A stretch of DNA of 64,000 nt, taken from positions 197,829-261,828 of the forward strand of contig JANLFP010000002.1 of assembly GCA_024655905.1 (NCBI GenBank). The letters are read 5' to 3'. Made by a program: the position numbers and the translations under genes. This document shows positions 18,264-26,971 of this stretch, in pieces. The stretch is from Tepidanaerobacteraceae bacterium. GTDB taxonomy: Bacteria > Bacillota > Thermosediminibacteria > Thermosediminibacterales > Tepidanaerobacteraceae. Positions within the stretch are counted from its first letter, which is position 1. Each line of letters opens with the position of its first letter. The notes under the pieces were generated by a model. It saw only the letters and a program-made list of their open reading frames with translations, ran no database searches and was not told the DNA's origin.

Positions 18264-19598
18264 TTGTGGCAGTATTACCACTCGGTTACTCTTGATTTGG
18301 AAAAATGCAAGGGATGTACCAACTGCATAAAAGGATGCCCCACTGAAGCCATCAGGGTAAGAAATGGGAAGGCCCATATACTGGAGAATAAATGCATAGA
18401 TTGTGGCGAATGCATACGAGTGTGTCCCAATCATGCAAAATATGCCGCTGTAGATGGCTTTGAAAGGCTTAAACAATTTAAAATAAAAATAGCCTTGCCC
18501 GCCCCCAGCTTTTATGGTCAATTTAAAGAAGAGACGCCTTTAAATAGTGTACTGAGTGCTCTCAAAAAAATAGGATTCGATGAAATATATGAAGTGCCTC
18601 TGGCGGCTGAAGAAGTTTCAATTGCCATAAAGCAATATATAAAATGCAACAGAGATATAAGGCCTTTGATTTCATCGTCTTGCCCCGCAGTATTAAGGCT
18701 GATTCAGGTAAGGTTCCCGGAACTTATTAAAAATATAATACCGATCAAAGCGCCTATGGAAATAGCTGCAAAGAGGGCAAAAGAGGCTATTGCGGATAAA
18801 TATGGCGTAAAAAGCGAAGAAATTGGTGTTTTTTTTATAAGTCCATGCCCGGCCAAGGTGACTTCGGTAAAACAGCCCATAGGTATAGGGAAATCTTTCG
18901 TTGATGGGGTGCTTTCCATTGCCAGCGTATACGGCGAAGTAATAAAAAATTTGAGCGACGATGAGTATGAATCGATATTTGGCAGAGCTTCGGGAATTGG
19001 AATCGGCTGGGGAAGAGCAGGCGGAGAGAACCTGGCAATAGGCGGGGAAAATCACCTGTCGGTGGATGGCATTCACAACTGCATAGGAGTTTTGGAGGAA
19101 GTAGAATTAAACAAACTATCCGACATAGATTATATAGAGTGCCAAGCTTGCATAGGCGGCTGCATAGGAGGAGCACTGACGGTAGAGAATCAATTCGTGG
19201 CCCGCGTAAGGATTAGAAGGCTCTTTGAAAAGCTGGGCAGCAATAGTTCCATTGACATAAAAGATGTTATTGCTAGATTCGAGAAAAAATACTACGGTTT
19301 CGAGGAAAAAATCCTTCCAAAGCCATCTCTTAGATTGGATGATGATATTGCAAAGGCAATCCAAAAAATGGAACAGTTGGAAAGGACTCTGAAGGAATTG
19401 CCCGGTTTGGACTGCGGCAGCTGCGGTTCACCGAATTGCCGCGCTCTAGCTGAAGATATAGTCCAGGGTGAGGCGAACGAGACTGATTGTCTCTTTAAAT
19501 TGAGGGATAAAGTCAAGCAGCTGGCGTCAGAAATGCTGGATCTTTCCCAGAAATTGCCTCCTACCATGGAAAAAAGCAAGGGAGGTGAAAGCAAATGA
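18264..19598 (+). CDS. Second [FeFe]-hydrogenase-like protein, probably sensory
   Basis: Residues 1-60 carry two 4Fe-4S ferredoxin motifs (CKGCTNCIKGCP, CIDCGECIRVCP), and the middle is an H-cluster domain with degenerate motifs: SSSCPAV (L1), SPCPAK (L2), CQACIGGCIGG (L3). The C-terminus has a further Cys-rich cluster motif CGSCGSPNCRAL...C. Four H-cluster Cys positions remain, but the flanking residues differ from catalytic enzymes (no GGGxP after L3). TTG 18264 is preferred because GGTGAT lies four bases upstream; ATG 18252 is an alternative. Located between HATPase/DRTGG genes, it resembles putative sensory hydrogenases. Whether it assembles an H-cluster is unknown. Confidence 0.82.
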   Translation: MWQYYHSVTLDLEKCKGCTNCIKGCPTEAIRVRNGKAHILENKCIDCGECIRVCPNHAKYAAVDGFERLKQFKIKIALPAPSFYGQFKEETPLNSVLSALKKIGFDEIYEVPLAAEEVSIAIKQYIKCNRDIRPLISSSCPAVLRLIQVRFPELIKNIIPIKAPMEIAAKRAKEAIADKYGVKSEEIGVFFISPCPAKVTSVKQPIGIGKSFVDGVLSIASVYGEVIKNLSDDEYESIFGRASGIGIGWGRAGGENLAIGGENHLSVDGIHNCIGVLEEVELNKLSDIDYIECQACIGGCIGGALTVENQFVARVRIRRLFEKLGSNSSIDIKDVIARFEKKYYGFEEKILPKPSLRLDDDIAKAIQKMEQLERTLKELPGLDCGSCGSPNCRALAEDIVQGEANETDCLFKLRDKVKQLASEMLDLSQKLPPTMEKSKGGESK

Positions 19599-19945
19599 CT
19601 TTGCTTGAATTGAAGGAAAAACTCGAACTTAAATTGCTTACAAGCAAAATGGATGATAACAGGCAAGTTGACGGCGGTTATGCTTCGGATCTTTTAAGCT
19701 GGGTCATGGCTCACGCCCGCGAGAATCAAATATGGGTGACGATTCAAAGCCATCAAAATGTAATTGCTGTGGCTTCGTTGCTGGGCCTTGCAGGGGTAAT
19801 TGTGGCCGAGGGAGTGGAAGTTGATGCTAGCACAATAAATAAAGCCGAAGAGGAAAATATTCCTATATTTGCTACAAATAAATCCATATTTGAAATATGC
19901 GGTATACTGTATAATTTGCTATTGGGGAGCCGGGGAAAATGTTGA
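19595..19945 (+). CDS. Single-domain DRTGG protein
   Basis: Protein of 116 residues that is almost entirely a DRTGG-like domain: GYASDLLSWVMAHARENQIWVTIQSHQNVIAVA followed by AGVIVAEGVEVDAST and a C-terminal FEICGILYNLL, similar to the N-terminal domain of the protein at 17431. DRTGG domains are linked to ligand or nucleotide sensing next to CBS domains and phosphotransacetylases. ATG 19595 overlaps the preceding stop (ATGA) with GGAGGTGAAAGC upstream. It overlaps the following PHP gene by 7 bases. Probably part of the same regulatory set. Confidence 0.82.
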   Translation: MTLLELKEKLELKLLTSKMDDNRQVDGGYASDLLSWVMAHARENQIWVTIQSHQNVIAVASLLGLAGVIVAEGVEVDASTINKAEEENIPIFATNKSIFEICGILYNLLLGSRGKC

Positions 19946-20685
19946 AACCATATCCAGCGGACCTGCATATTCATACATGCCTGTCTCCATGCGCAGATGA
20001 AGAAATGAACCCGGCAAACATTTTGAATATGGCAAAACTGATGGGGACAAAAATTATCGGCATCTGCGACCATAACAGCGCGAAAAATGTTAGCTCTGTG
20101 CAGGAAGCTGCAAAACATTATGATATAACTGTAATTCCTGGTATGGAAGTGGAAAGTGCCGAAGAAGCTCATTTGCTCGTTTTTTTTGAGGATTTAAAAA
20201 CAATGATGAAATGGCAGGATTATGTTTACGGTCATTTGCCTTTGAGGAAAAACAACCCCAAATTATTTGGAAAGCAGCAGATAGTGGATAAAGATTCAAA
20301 TGTCACAGGTGAAGAAGATCTAATGCTCATATCGGCTATTTCAGCCACTGCTGGAGAGATATCCCAAAAGGTGTTCGATATGGGAGGAATGCTTGTTCCC
20401 GCCCATATTGACAGAAAGTCTTACAGCCTATTGGGGCAGTTGGGATTCATACCTGAGGGTTTAAAAATAAATGCACTTGAGATTTCAAGGAACATTTCCG
20501 AAAAAGAGGCTCGAAGCAAATTTGGCATATCGGATGACTATTGTCTAATTATATCTTCCGATGCCCACCGATTGCGGGAAATGGTTTTTCAAAAAACATT
20601 TTTATATATTAAAGAACCAAATTTTTTTGAAATTAAAAAGGCTTTTGAAGCGTTGGAAGGGAGGCGCGTAGTAATAAAAGATTGA
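19939..20685 (+). CDS. PHP-domain metal-dependent phosphoesterase
   Basis: A PHP fold of 248 residues with the metal-ligand motifs DLHIHTCLSPCA, GICDHNS, PGMEVESAEEAH and SSDAHRL. Such proteins hydrolyse small phosphate esters or act in nucleic acid metabolism; the substrate here is unknown. It starts inside the end of the DRTGG gene (7-base overlap), so it is strongly coupled to the hydrogenase regulatory block. Conserved association of a PHP gene with bifurcating hydrogenase genes is, to my recollection, seen in other clostridia. Confidence 0.85.
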   Translation: MLKPYPADLHIHTCLSPCADEEMNPANILNMAKLMGTKIIGICDHNSAKNVSSVQEAAKHYDITVIPGMEVESAEEAHLLVFFEDLKTMMKWQDYVYGHLPLRKNNPKLFGKQQIVDKDSNVTGEEDLMLISAISATAGEISQKVFDMGGMLVPAHIDRKSYSLLGQLGFIPEGLKINALEISRNISEKEARSKFGISDDYCLIISSDAHRLREMVFQKTFLYIKEPNFFEIKKAFEALEGRRVVIKD

Positions 20686-20740
20686 ATATGTATGAAAAAA
20701 GTGAAAAAGAATACTATTACTTGCAAAGGAGAGGATGAAA

Positions 20741-21229
20741 ATGGAAACTGCTGTCAAAAAAGATGCTGAACTGGAAGAAAAACTACAAAAAGTAGATGAA
20801 ATGCTGGAAAAGTATAAAGGCCAGAAAGGAGCGCTGCTCCAGGCGCTGCAGGAAGCACAGGGCATAGTGGGGTACCTGCCTCTGGAGGTGCAAAAGAAAG
20901 TGGCTGCTGCCCTGAATATAACCCTCAGCGAAGTATACAGCACTATTACTTTCTATTCCTTCTTCAATTTGAAGCCCAGAGGCAAATATCAGATACGAGT
21001 GTGTCTCGGCACGGCCTGTTATGTCAGAGGTGCCAACAAAGTACTGGACAGGCTTGAAAAGGAGCTGGGCGTAAAAGTGGGAGACACTACCGATGATGCT
21101 AAATTCTCTCTGGATGCCTGCCGCTGCGTGGGTGCTTGCGGGCTTGCGCCGACCATAATAATCAATGATGAAGTCTATGGCAGATTGACACCCGATAAAG
21201 TGCCCGAAATACTTAAAAAATATGAATAA
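20741..21229 (+). CDS. hydC: Bifurcating hydrogenase subunit HydC (NuoE-like)
   Basis: 2Fe-2S subunit of the NADH-linked [FeFe] hydrogenase, about 162 residues. The thioredoxin-like fold carries the four ligands as CLGTAC (CX4C) and CRCVGAC (the CX3C pair). The typical N-terminal GALLQALQEAQGIVGYLP is present. ATG 20741 lies six bases after AAAGGAGAGG; the in-frame ATG at 20735 abuts that site directly. It works with HydB and HydA downstream to couple NADH and ferredoxin oxidation to H2 formation. Confidence 0.93.
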   Translation: METAVKKDAELEEKLQKVDEMLEKYKGQKGALLQALQEAQGIVGYLPLEVQKKVAAALNITLSEVYSTITFYSFFNLKPRGKYQIRVCLGTACYVRGANKVLDRLEKELGVKVGDTTDDAKFSLDACRCVGACGLAPTIIINDEVYGRLTPDKVPEILKKYE

Positions 21230-21231
21230 CC

Positions 21232-21783
21232 ATGATGAAGGAGCTTTCTTTGCATATACTCGACATCGTTCAAAACTCTATAAACGCTGGAGCTACACTT
21301 ATAGAGATTATTATTGACGAAGATGAAAAAAATGATATCCTGACAATTGAAATTAAGGACAACGGCAGAGGAATGGATGAAAGTACTCTAAAAAAAGTGA
21401 AAGACCCCTTTTTCACCACTAGGACCACCAGAAAAGTGGGGCTGGGGGTGCCTCTGTTTGAGCAGGCCGCAAAAAGCTGTGGGGGCAAGCTTGATATATT
21501 TTCCAAGGTAGGAGAGGGAACCAGCATCCGTGCAAGTTTTGTTAGAAGCCATATAGACAGGCCGCCGATCGGCAGCATGTCAGATACAATGATCCTGCTT
21601 GTAGCGACAAATCCGGAAATCGACTTTCTTTACCGACATCGAGTTGACAACAATGAATTTGTGCTGGATACCAGGGAAATAAAAAATACCTTGCAGGATG
21701 TGCCCATATCCAATCCTATGGTGCTCGACTGGATAAAAACCTTTGTGGAGGACAATTTAAAGCAAATCAGTGGAGGTGTATAA
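21232..21783 (+). CDS. Stand-alone HATPase (histidine-kinase-like ATPase)
   Basis: Soluble protein of 183 residues with a complete GHKL ATP site but no dimerisation/His domain and no membrane segment: N box HILDIVQNSINAGA, G1 KDNGRGMD, F box DPFFTT, G2 KVGLGVPLFEQAAK. The last 60 residues, after SHIDRPPIGS, are not recognised. It sits inside the hydABC block, two bases after hydC, and overlaps no gene; the ribosome binding site is weak, implying coupled translation. It may be an unusual kinase or chaperone-like partner of the hydrogenase; function unknown. Confidence 0.82.
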   Translation: MMKELSLHILDIVQNSINAGATLIEIIIDEDEKNDILTIEIKDNGRGMDESTLKKVKDPFFTTRTTRKVGLGVPLFEQAAKSCGGKLDIFSKVGEGTSIRASFVRSHIDRPPIGSMSDTMILLVATNPEIDFLYRHRVDNNEFVLDTREIKNTLQDVPISNPMVLDWIKTFVEDNLKQISGGV

Positions 21784-21785
21784 AA

Positions 21786-22160
21786 ATGGCCGTGATAAAA
21801 TCCATAGAAGAACTGGAAAAAATCAGAGAACAGGCAAAGGATCTGATCAACTTAAGAAAAGACAATGAGACAAAAACTCGAGTGGTCGTAGGAATGGCCA
21901 CTTGCGGCATTGCCGCTGGTGCCCGGCAGACAATGCTGGCCATTCTGGATGAGCTGAAAAAAAGAAACGTGGAAAATGTAATAGTTACTGAAACAGGCTG
22001 CATTGGCCTTTGCAAATTTGAGCCTCTGGTGGATGTAATAAAGCCAGATCAGCCAAAGGTAACTTATGTGAATGTGAATGAAGAAAAAGCCCGTCAGATT
22101 GTCGTAAAGCACATTATCAACAATCAAATAATCGATGATTGGGTAATCCCAAATATTTAA
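21786..22160 (+). CDS. Small thioredoxin-fold [2Fe-2S] ferredoxin-like protein
   Basis: Protein of 124 residues resembling the thioredoxin-like 2Fe-2S ferredoxin domain found at the N-terminus of HydB. Cys are seen at 40 (MATCGIAAGA), 72 and 76 (TGCIGLC). The usual fourth ligand, about a dozen residues after the first, is absent, so either the cluster is held by another residue or the protein is a structural subunit. GGAGGTG lies upstream of ATG 21786. It lies between the HATPase gene and hydB and may be an accessory subunit of the complex (a HydD-like role is inferred). Confidence 0.8.
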   Translation: MAVIKSIEELEKIREQAKDLINLRKDNETKTRVVVGMATCGIAAGARQTMLAILDELKKRNVENVIVTETGCIGLCKFEPLVDVIKPDQPKVTYVNVNEEKARQIVVKHIINNQIIDDWVIPNI

Positions 22161-22190
22161 CATTACAGGAAGAGCTTAGGAGGGATTAAT

Positions 22191-23984
22191 ATGGAAATTT
22201 ACAGAGCCCATGTGCTCGTCTGCAAGGGAACCGGTTGTACGGCTTCCGGCAGCGAGAATGTAATGGATGCTTTTCAAAAGGAAATAGATAAACGTGGTCT
22301 TTCGAAGGAAGTCAGGGTTGTACAGACCGGCTGTCTGGGACTGTGCGAGCTAGGGCCAAATGTGTTGATTTATCCCGAGGGCAGCTATTACTGCAGGGTG
22401 AAAGCAGAAGATATACCAGAGATAGTTGAGGAACATCTTGTCAAAGGGCGCATTGTGGAAAGACTTTTATACAAGGAGCATCTTACTGAAGAACGTTTGA
22501 GAGCGCTCACGGATATCGACTTCTACAAAAAGCAAAAGCGAATAGCGCTAAGAAACTGTGGTCTCATAAATCCGGAGGTCATCGAGGAATATATTGCAAA
22601 CGATGGATACAAAGCTTTGGCCAAAGCTCTGACACAAATGACGCCTCAAGAGGTCATAGACGAGGTCAAAAAGTCGGGTCTAAGGGGTCGTGGAGGAGGA
22701 GGATTTCCCACGGGCAACAAGTGGCAGTTCGCAGCCAATGCCAAAGGAGATATAAAATATGTGGTTTGCAATGCAGATGAAGGCGATCCGGGCGCTTTCA
22801 TGGACAGAAGCGTTCTGGAAGGCGATCCCCATTCAGTGCTGGAAGCTATGGAAATTGCGGGCTATGCCATAGGAGCAAGTGAAGGATATATATACGTTAG
22901 GGCCGAATACCCGATCGCCGTGAAAAGACTTGAAATAGCGATAAACCAGGCGAGGGAGCACGGACTGCTTGGCAAAAACATTCTTGGAACCGGCTTCAAT
23001 TTTGACATTTTCCTGCGGCTGGGGTCCGGAGCATTTGTGTGCGGAGAGGAAACGGCACTTCTTGCTTCCATCGAAGGCAGGCGCGGCGAACCAAGGCCAA
23101 GACCGCCATTCCCGGCTAATGAGGGATTGTGGGGAAAACCAACTATAATAAACAATGTAGAGACTTATGCGAATATACCTGAGATAATTTTAAAGGGAGC
23201 CGACTGGTTTGCAAGCATCGGCACGGAAAAAAGTAAGGGTACCAAGGTTTTCGCCGTAGGCGGCAAGATTAATAACACGGGTCTTGTGGAGATACCCATG
23301 GGAACCACTCTAAGGGAAGTTATTTATGAAATCGGCGGCGGTATCCCCAATGGAAAGAAATTCAAAGCAGTGCAGACAGGAGGGCCTTCCGGCGGCTGTA
23401 TACCGGCAGCGCTGCTGGATATGCCCATCGAATACGATACGCTTGTGCAGGCAGGCTCAATGATGGGTTCCGGCGGAATGATAGTCATGGATGAAGACAA
23501 CTGTATGGTAGATATAGCAAAGTTCTTCCTGACGTTCACCCAGGATGAATCCTGCGGCAAATGCCCGCCGTGCCGCATAGGCACCAAGAGGATGCTGGAA
23601 ATCCTTGAACGCATAACAAACGGCGAAGGGAAGGAAGGAGACATAGAACTCCTGGAGAACCTTGCCAAAAGCATAAAGGCATCGGCGCTGTGCGGATTGG
23701 GTCAGACAGCTCCGAATCCTGTACTGTCCACCATACGCTATTTCAGGGACGAATACGAGGCTCATATCAAGGAAAAGAGATGTCCGGCGGGGGCATGCAA
23801 AGCCTTAATACATTACGAAGTAGTGGCAGATAAGTGCCGTGGATGCGGTCTCTGCGTAAAAGTATGCCCCACTGGAGCCATAAGCGGTGAGAGAAAACAA
23901 CCTCATGTTATTGATCAGGACAAATGTATTAAATGCAATAGCTGTTTTGACAGATGTCCATTTGGCGCTATTACGAAAGCTTGA
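22191..23984 (+). CDS. hydB: Bifurcating hydrogenase subunit HydB (NuoF-like)
   Basis: Flavin subunit of 597 residues that takes electrons from NADH. Order of domains: thioredoxin-like 2Fe-2S ([17 protein letters not shown]), FMN/NADH site ([28 protein letters not shown]), SLBB-like segment, 4Fe-4S site ([15 protein letters not shown]), and two C-terminal 4Fe-4S motifs ([24 protein letters not shown]). This arrangement is that of HydB in trimeric electron-bifurcating hydrogenases rather than complex I. AGGAGGG precedes ATG 22191. HydA follows 24 bases downstream. Confidence 0.95.
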   Translation: MEIYRAHVLVCKGTGCTASGSENVMDAFQKEIDKRGLSKEVRVVQTGCLGLCELGPNVLIYPEGSYYCRVKAEDIPEIVEEHLVKGRIVERLLYKEHLTEERLRALTDIDFYKKQKRIALRNCGLINPEVIEEYIANDGYKALAKALTQMTPQEVIDEVKKSGLRGRGGGGFPTGNKWQFAANAKGDIKYVVCNADEGDPGAFMDRSVLEGDPHSVLEAMEIAGYAIGASEGYIYVRAEYPIAVKRLEIAINQAREHGLLGKNILGTGFNFDIFLRLGSGAFVCGEETALLASIEGRRGEPRPRPPFPANEGLWGKPTIINNVETYANIPEIILKGADWFASIGTEKSKGTKVFAVGGKINNTGLVEIPMGTTLREVIYEIGGGIPNGKKFKAVQTGGPSGGCIPAALLDMPIEYDTLVQAGSMMGSGGMIVMDEDNCMVDIAKFFLTFTQDESCGKCPPCRIGTKRMLEILERITNGEGKEGDIELLENLAKSIKASALCGLGQTAPNPVLSTIRYFRDEYEAHIKEKRCPAGACKALIHYEVVADKCRGCGLCVKVCPTGAISGERKQPHVIDQDKCIKCNSCFDRCPFGAITKA

Positions 23985-24008
23985 TTCGATAGAAGGGAGA
24001 GTGAAACC

Positions 24009-25757
24009 ATGGAAATGGTTACATTGACAATAGACGGTCAAAAAGTAGAGGTTCCCAAGGACTCTACGGTTTTGGAAGCAGCGCATAAAGCCAATATCAG
24101 AATTCCTACCCTTTGTTTTCTAAAAGGGATAAATGAAATAGGCGCATGCCGCATGTGCGTTGTAGAAGTGAAGGGAGGAAAAGCTCTTCAGGCAGCCTGT
24201 GTGCTTCCAGTTTCCGAGGGCATGGAAGTAATAACGAATTCGCCTGCTGTAAGGGAATCCAGGAAGGTTACTCTTGAACTTCTCCTGTCGGACCACAACC
24301 TGGAATGCCCCACATGCGTGAGAAATCTGAATTGTGAACTCCAGAAGCTATCCGAAGAACTTGGAATAAAGTCAATCAGATATCCAGGAGAAAAGCATGC
24401 TCCAAGATATGATGATTTTTCGCCGTCAATTGTGAGAGACGCGTCAAAATGCATACTTTGCCGCAGATGCGTTAGTGCATGCCACAAAGTGCAGGGCGTG
24501 GGAGTTATTTCGCCAAATCACCGCGGCTTTAATACAGTAATTGCACCGGTTTTTGACTTGAGCCTTGCAGAAGTGGCTTGCGTGAACTGTGGCCAGTGTA
24601 TAATGGCATGTCCGGTGGGAGCCCTAAAAGAAAAGGACGATACCGATAGAGTGTGGCAGGCACTGGCTGACCCTGAAAAGCATGTGATAGTTCAGACGGC
24701 TCCGGCCATCAGAGTTTCCCTGGGTGAGGAATTTGGAGAAGGCATGGGCGCCATAGTTACCAAGAAATTGCCAGCGGCATTGAGAAGACTGGGATTCGAC
24801 AAGGTGTTCGACACTGATTTTTCCGCTGACCTGACAATAATGGAAGAAGGAAGCGAATTCCTCGAGAGATTGCAGCATGGAGGCAAGCTTCCGCTAATCA
24901 CATCGTGCAGCCCGGGCTGGATTAAATTCTGCGAGCACTACTATCCCGAACTTCTGGATAACCTTTCTACGTGCAAGTCCCCGCAGCAGATGTTCGGTGC
25001 AGTTGCCAAAACCTATTATGCCGAGAAAATGGGTATAGATCCATCAAAGATATTCGTTGTATCCATAATGCCGTGCACTGCAAAGAAGTTTGAAGCTCAG
25101 AGGCCAGAAATGAATTCAAGCGGCTACCAGGACGTGGATGTGGCATTGACCACAAGAGAGCTTTCCAGGATGTTGAAAGAAGCGGGCATAGATTTAAGCA
25201 AATTGCCTGATGAAGAATTTGACGATCCCCTGGGTATTTCGACTGGTGCCGCAGCCATATTCGGAGCCACCGGAGGTGTTATGGAAGCAGCCTTGAGAAC
25301 CGTATATGAAGTGGTAACCGGCAAGGAGCTCCAAAATATAGACTTCACAGAAGTCCGCGGCGTTGAAGGAATCAAGGAAGCCACCATTGATATAGATGGC
25401 ACCAAAGTAAATGTAGCGGTGGCACACGGTCTGGCCAATGCGAGAAAGGTGTTAGACCGAGTAAAGAACGGTGAAGCCAACTATCACTTTATAGAAATCA
25501 TGTGTTGCCCCGGTGGATGCGTGGGCGGCGGCGGCCAGCCAATTTTAAACGCCGAAGAGCGCTGGGCCAAGGATTACCGTGAGGTAAGGGGAAATGCCAT
25601 ATATGAAGTGGACCGCAGCATGAAGTTAAGAAAATCCCATGAAAATCCGGCGGTTCAAACCCTTTATAAGGAATTCCTGGGCAAACCCCTGAGCGAAAAA
25701 TCTCATCACCTGCTTCACACTCATTACACAAAACGGCCGCTGTATCCAGAGGTTTGA
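24009..25757 (+). CDS. hydA: Bifurcating [FeFe] hydrogenase catalytic subunit HydA
   Basis: H2-forming subunit of 582 residues. In order: 2Fe-2S (C36, C47, C50, C64), His/Cys 4Fe-4S (H96, C100, C103, C109), two 4Fe-4S ferredoxin sites (C148-C158 and C191-C201), then the H-cluster domain with TSCSPGW at about 298-304, MPCTAKKFE at about 354-362 and CCPGGCVGGGGQP near 500. A C-terminal small-subunit-like helix region follows. Length and the adjoining HydB/HydC mark the trimeric NADH-ferredoxin type. It is the last gene of the operon, followed by a strong hairpin. Confidence 0.95.
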   Translation: MEMVTLTIDGQKVEVPKDSTVLEAAHKANIRIPTLCFLKGINEIGACRMCVVEVKGGKALQAACVLPVSEGMEVITNSPAVRESRKVTLELLLSDHNLECPTCVRNLNCELQKLSEELGIKSIRYPGEKHAPRYDDFSPSIVRDASKCILCRRCVSACHKVQGVGVISPNHRGFNTVIAPVFDLSLAEVACVNCGQCIMACPVGALKEKDDTDRVWQALADPEKHVIVQTAPAIRVSLGEEFGEGMGAIVTKKLPAALRRLGFDKVFDTDFSADLTIMEEGSEFLERLQHGGKLPLITSCSPGWIKFCEHYYPELLDNLSTCKSPQQMFGAVAKTYYAEKMGIDPSKIFVVSIMPCTAKKFEAQRPEMNSSGYQDVDVALTTRELSRMLKEAGIDLSKLPDEEFDDPLGISTGAAAIFGATGGVMEAALRTVYEVVTGKELQNIDFTEVRGVEGIKEATIDIDGTKVNVAVAHGLANARKVLDRVKNGEANYHFIEIMCCPGGCVGGGGQPILNAEERWAKDYREVRGNAIYEVDRSMKLRKSHENPAVQTLYKEFLGKPLSEKSHHLLHTHYTKRPLYPEV

Positions 25758-25827
25758 GGGACACGGGAATAAGGGGAAGATTAAACAGGCTGAATAAAAC
25801 AATGAACTTTTTTAAAAAAAGGTAAAA

Positions 25828-25866
25828 AAAGGTATAAGGGCTCCTTGAAGGAGCCCTTATACCTTT
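25828..25866. terminator. Strong bidirectional terminator after hydA
   Basis: A perfect 17-bp stem (25828-25844 with 25850-25866) with a 5-base loop. On the + strand an AAATTT tract follows; on the − strand a long T-rich tract follows, so the hairpin probably ends both the hydrogenase operon and the convergent coiled-coil gene. Confidence 0.9.
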
Positions 25867-25878
25867 AAATTTATAAGT

Positions 25879-26388
25879 TTAGATCGGTTTAATGTTTTTC
25901 TTTATAACATATATTTCCCGTTCGTTTTCAAACATCTTATATCTCAAAAAATCCACATCTATCGAAATTTTGTTCAGTTTTTTGGAGTTGTTTTTAACCG
26001 CCATTTCGATTATTTCAGCCCTCCTGTTTACGGCTGAGAGAATATCCTGGTGTTGACGTTCATTGATTTCTTGATAAGTCTGCTGGACCTCCACAAGAGT
26101 TTCTATTTTCTTTGTGATTTGCTCCTCATACACTTCAAGTCTGGTCAGTCGACTATCTATTTTCTCCTGGGTCTCTTTCAAATTTCTGATCTCTGTTTGA
26201 ATGTTATGTATATCGTCCTGCATGGAAGACTGAGTTTCTTTGAGGTTCCGGATATCGTCCTGCATGGAAGACTGAGTTTCTTTGAGGATCCGGATATCGT
26301 CATGCATGGAAGATTGAGTTTCTTTGAGACCTTTCAAGTCTTTTTGAATATGTTCGAGAACCATTAAAATATTATCTTCGTAAGTCAT
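25879..26388 (-). CDS. Coiled-coil protein with internal 14-residue repeats
   Basis: Predicted soluble, highly charged helical protein of 169 residues. The N-terminal half contains at least three near-identical two-heptad repeats of the form LKETQSSMQDDIRN, continuing into degenerate heptads, which implies a long coiled coil. No enzyme motif or membrane segment is visible. The start is the ATG at 26388, with AAAGGGAGGA five bases upstream; the frame is open 11 codons further but covers that site. Function unknown; similar proteins are common in clostridia and repeat number may vary between strains. Confidence 0.75.
   Translation of the reverse strand: MTYEDNILMVLEHIQKDLKGLKETQSSMHDDIRILKETQSSMQDDIRNLKETQSSMQDDIHNIQTEIRNLKETQEKIDSRLTRLEVYEEQITKKIETLVEVQQTYQEINERQHQDILSAVNRRAEIIEMAVKNNSKKLNKISIDVDFLRYKMFENEREIYVIKKNIKPI
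26210..26335 (-). repeat. Three tandem 42-bp repeats within the coiled-coil gene
   Basis: Three direct copies start at 26210, 26252 and 26294. The first two differ by one base and the third is slightly more diverged. The unit is 14 codons, keeping the frame and the heptad register, so slippage or recombination would change coiled-coil length without breaking the gene. Confidence 0.9.
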
Positions 26389-26623
26389 AATAGTCCTCCC
26401 TTTACCGTGATTCACCATCAAAAATAATTATATCTCAACATCCCCATATCGGCAATGGTTACTTTCTTATAGACACATCGTTTTGCTGCATCCCGAAAGA
26501 TGGTGGAATTGACTACCATGCGGGCAGGAAATAAAGTATCGGGAATTGCACCCTACCGGGCGGGGTATTTACCGGAAGTGGAGAGAAGGTATCAATGGTT
26601 AATAATGGCTTAAATCCTTGAGA
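26389..26623. other. Intergenic stretch without a recognisable gene
   Basis: About 235 bases between two − strand genes. The first bases hold the ribosome binding site of the coiled-coil gene. A 31-codon + strand open frame (26518-26613) lacks a ribosome binding site and resembles nothing I recognise. No hairpin terminator stands out after the YlbF gene. Confidence 0.4.
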
Positions 26624-26968
26624 TCACAAGTGGTCCAAATTAAGGTCAAGCCCGACAGCCCTGGCGATTATGCCCTGAATATCGGACATCAATACGGCAA
26701 ATCTTGCTTCCGCCTCCAGATACTGTCTTAGAAGGGAATTATAACTTACGATATTGTACAGGTTTTCAAGATTTCTTTGGGCTTCTTCCACAGGCTTGCC
26801 GGAAAGCTTTAAAGTTTCTATTTCAAGCTGTCTCATTCTTAAATCTTTTAGCATGTTTTTCGCCTGGATATCTTTTTCCAGTTCCTCTTTTGCCCTGGTA
26901 AAATCGCGATATTCTGGACATTGACTTAAAGCCCGAGCCAGTTCATGGGCAAGGTCATAAACGTTCAA
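26624..26968 (-). CDS. YlbF/YmcA family protein
   Basis: All-helical protein of 114 residues matching the YlbF/YmcA (formerly DUF964) family: YDLAHELARALSQCPEYRDF, AKEELEKDIQAKNMLKDLRMRQ and a C-terminal SDIQGIIARAVGLDL. In Bacillus, YlbF, YmcA and YaaT form a complex (RicAFT) that stimulates RNase Y processing and development; whether this single clostridial member does so is unknown. TTG 26968 is chosen because AAAGGAGG lies eight bases upstream. It follows the HAD gene with a 3-base gap on the same strand. Confidence 0.85.
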   Translation of the reverse strand: MNVYDLAHELARALSQCPEYRDFTRAKEELEKDIQAKNMLKDLRMRQLEIETLKLSGKPVEEAQRNLENLYNIVSYNSLLRQYLEAEARFAVLMSDIQGIIARAVGLDLNLDHL

Positions 26969-26971
26969 GTG

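Noticed and set aside
26210-26335. Regular 42-bp repeats as a CRISPR array
   Set aside because: The copies are directly adjacent without unique spacers and lie in frame inside a coding sequence.
26518-26613. 31-codon + strand open frame
   Set aside because: No ribosome binding site, no recognisable similarity, opposite to the neighbouring genes.
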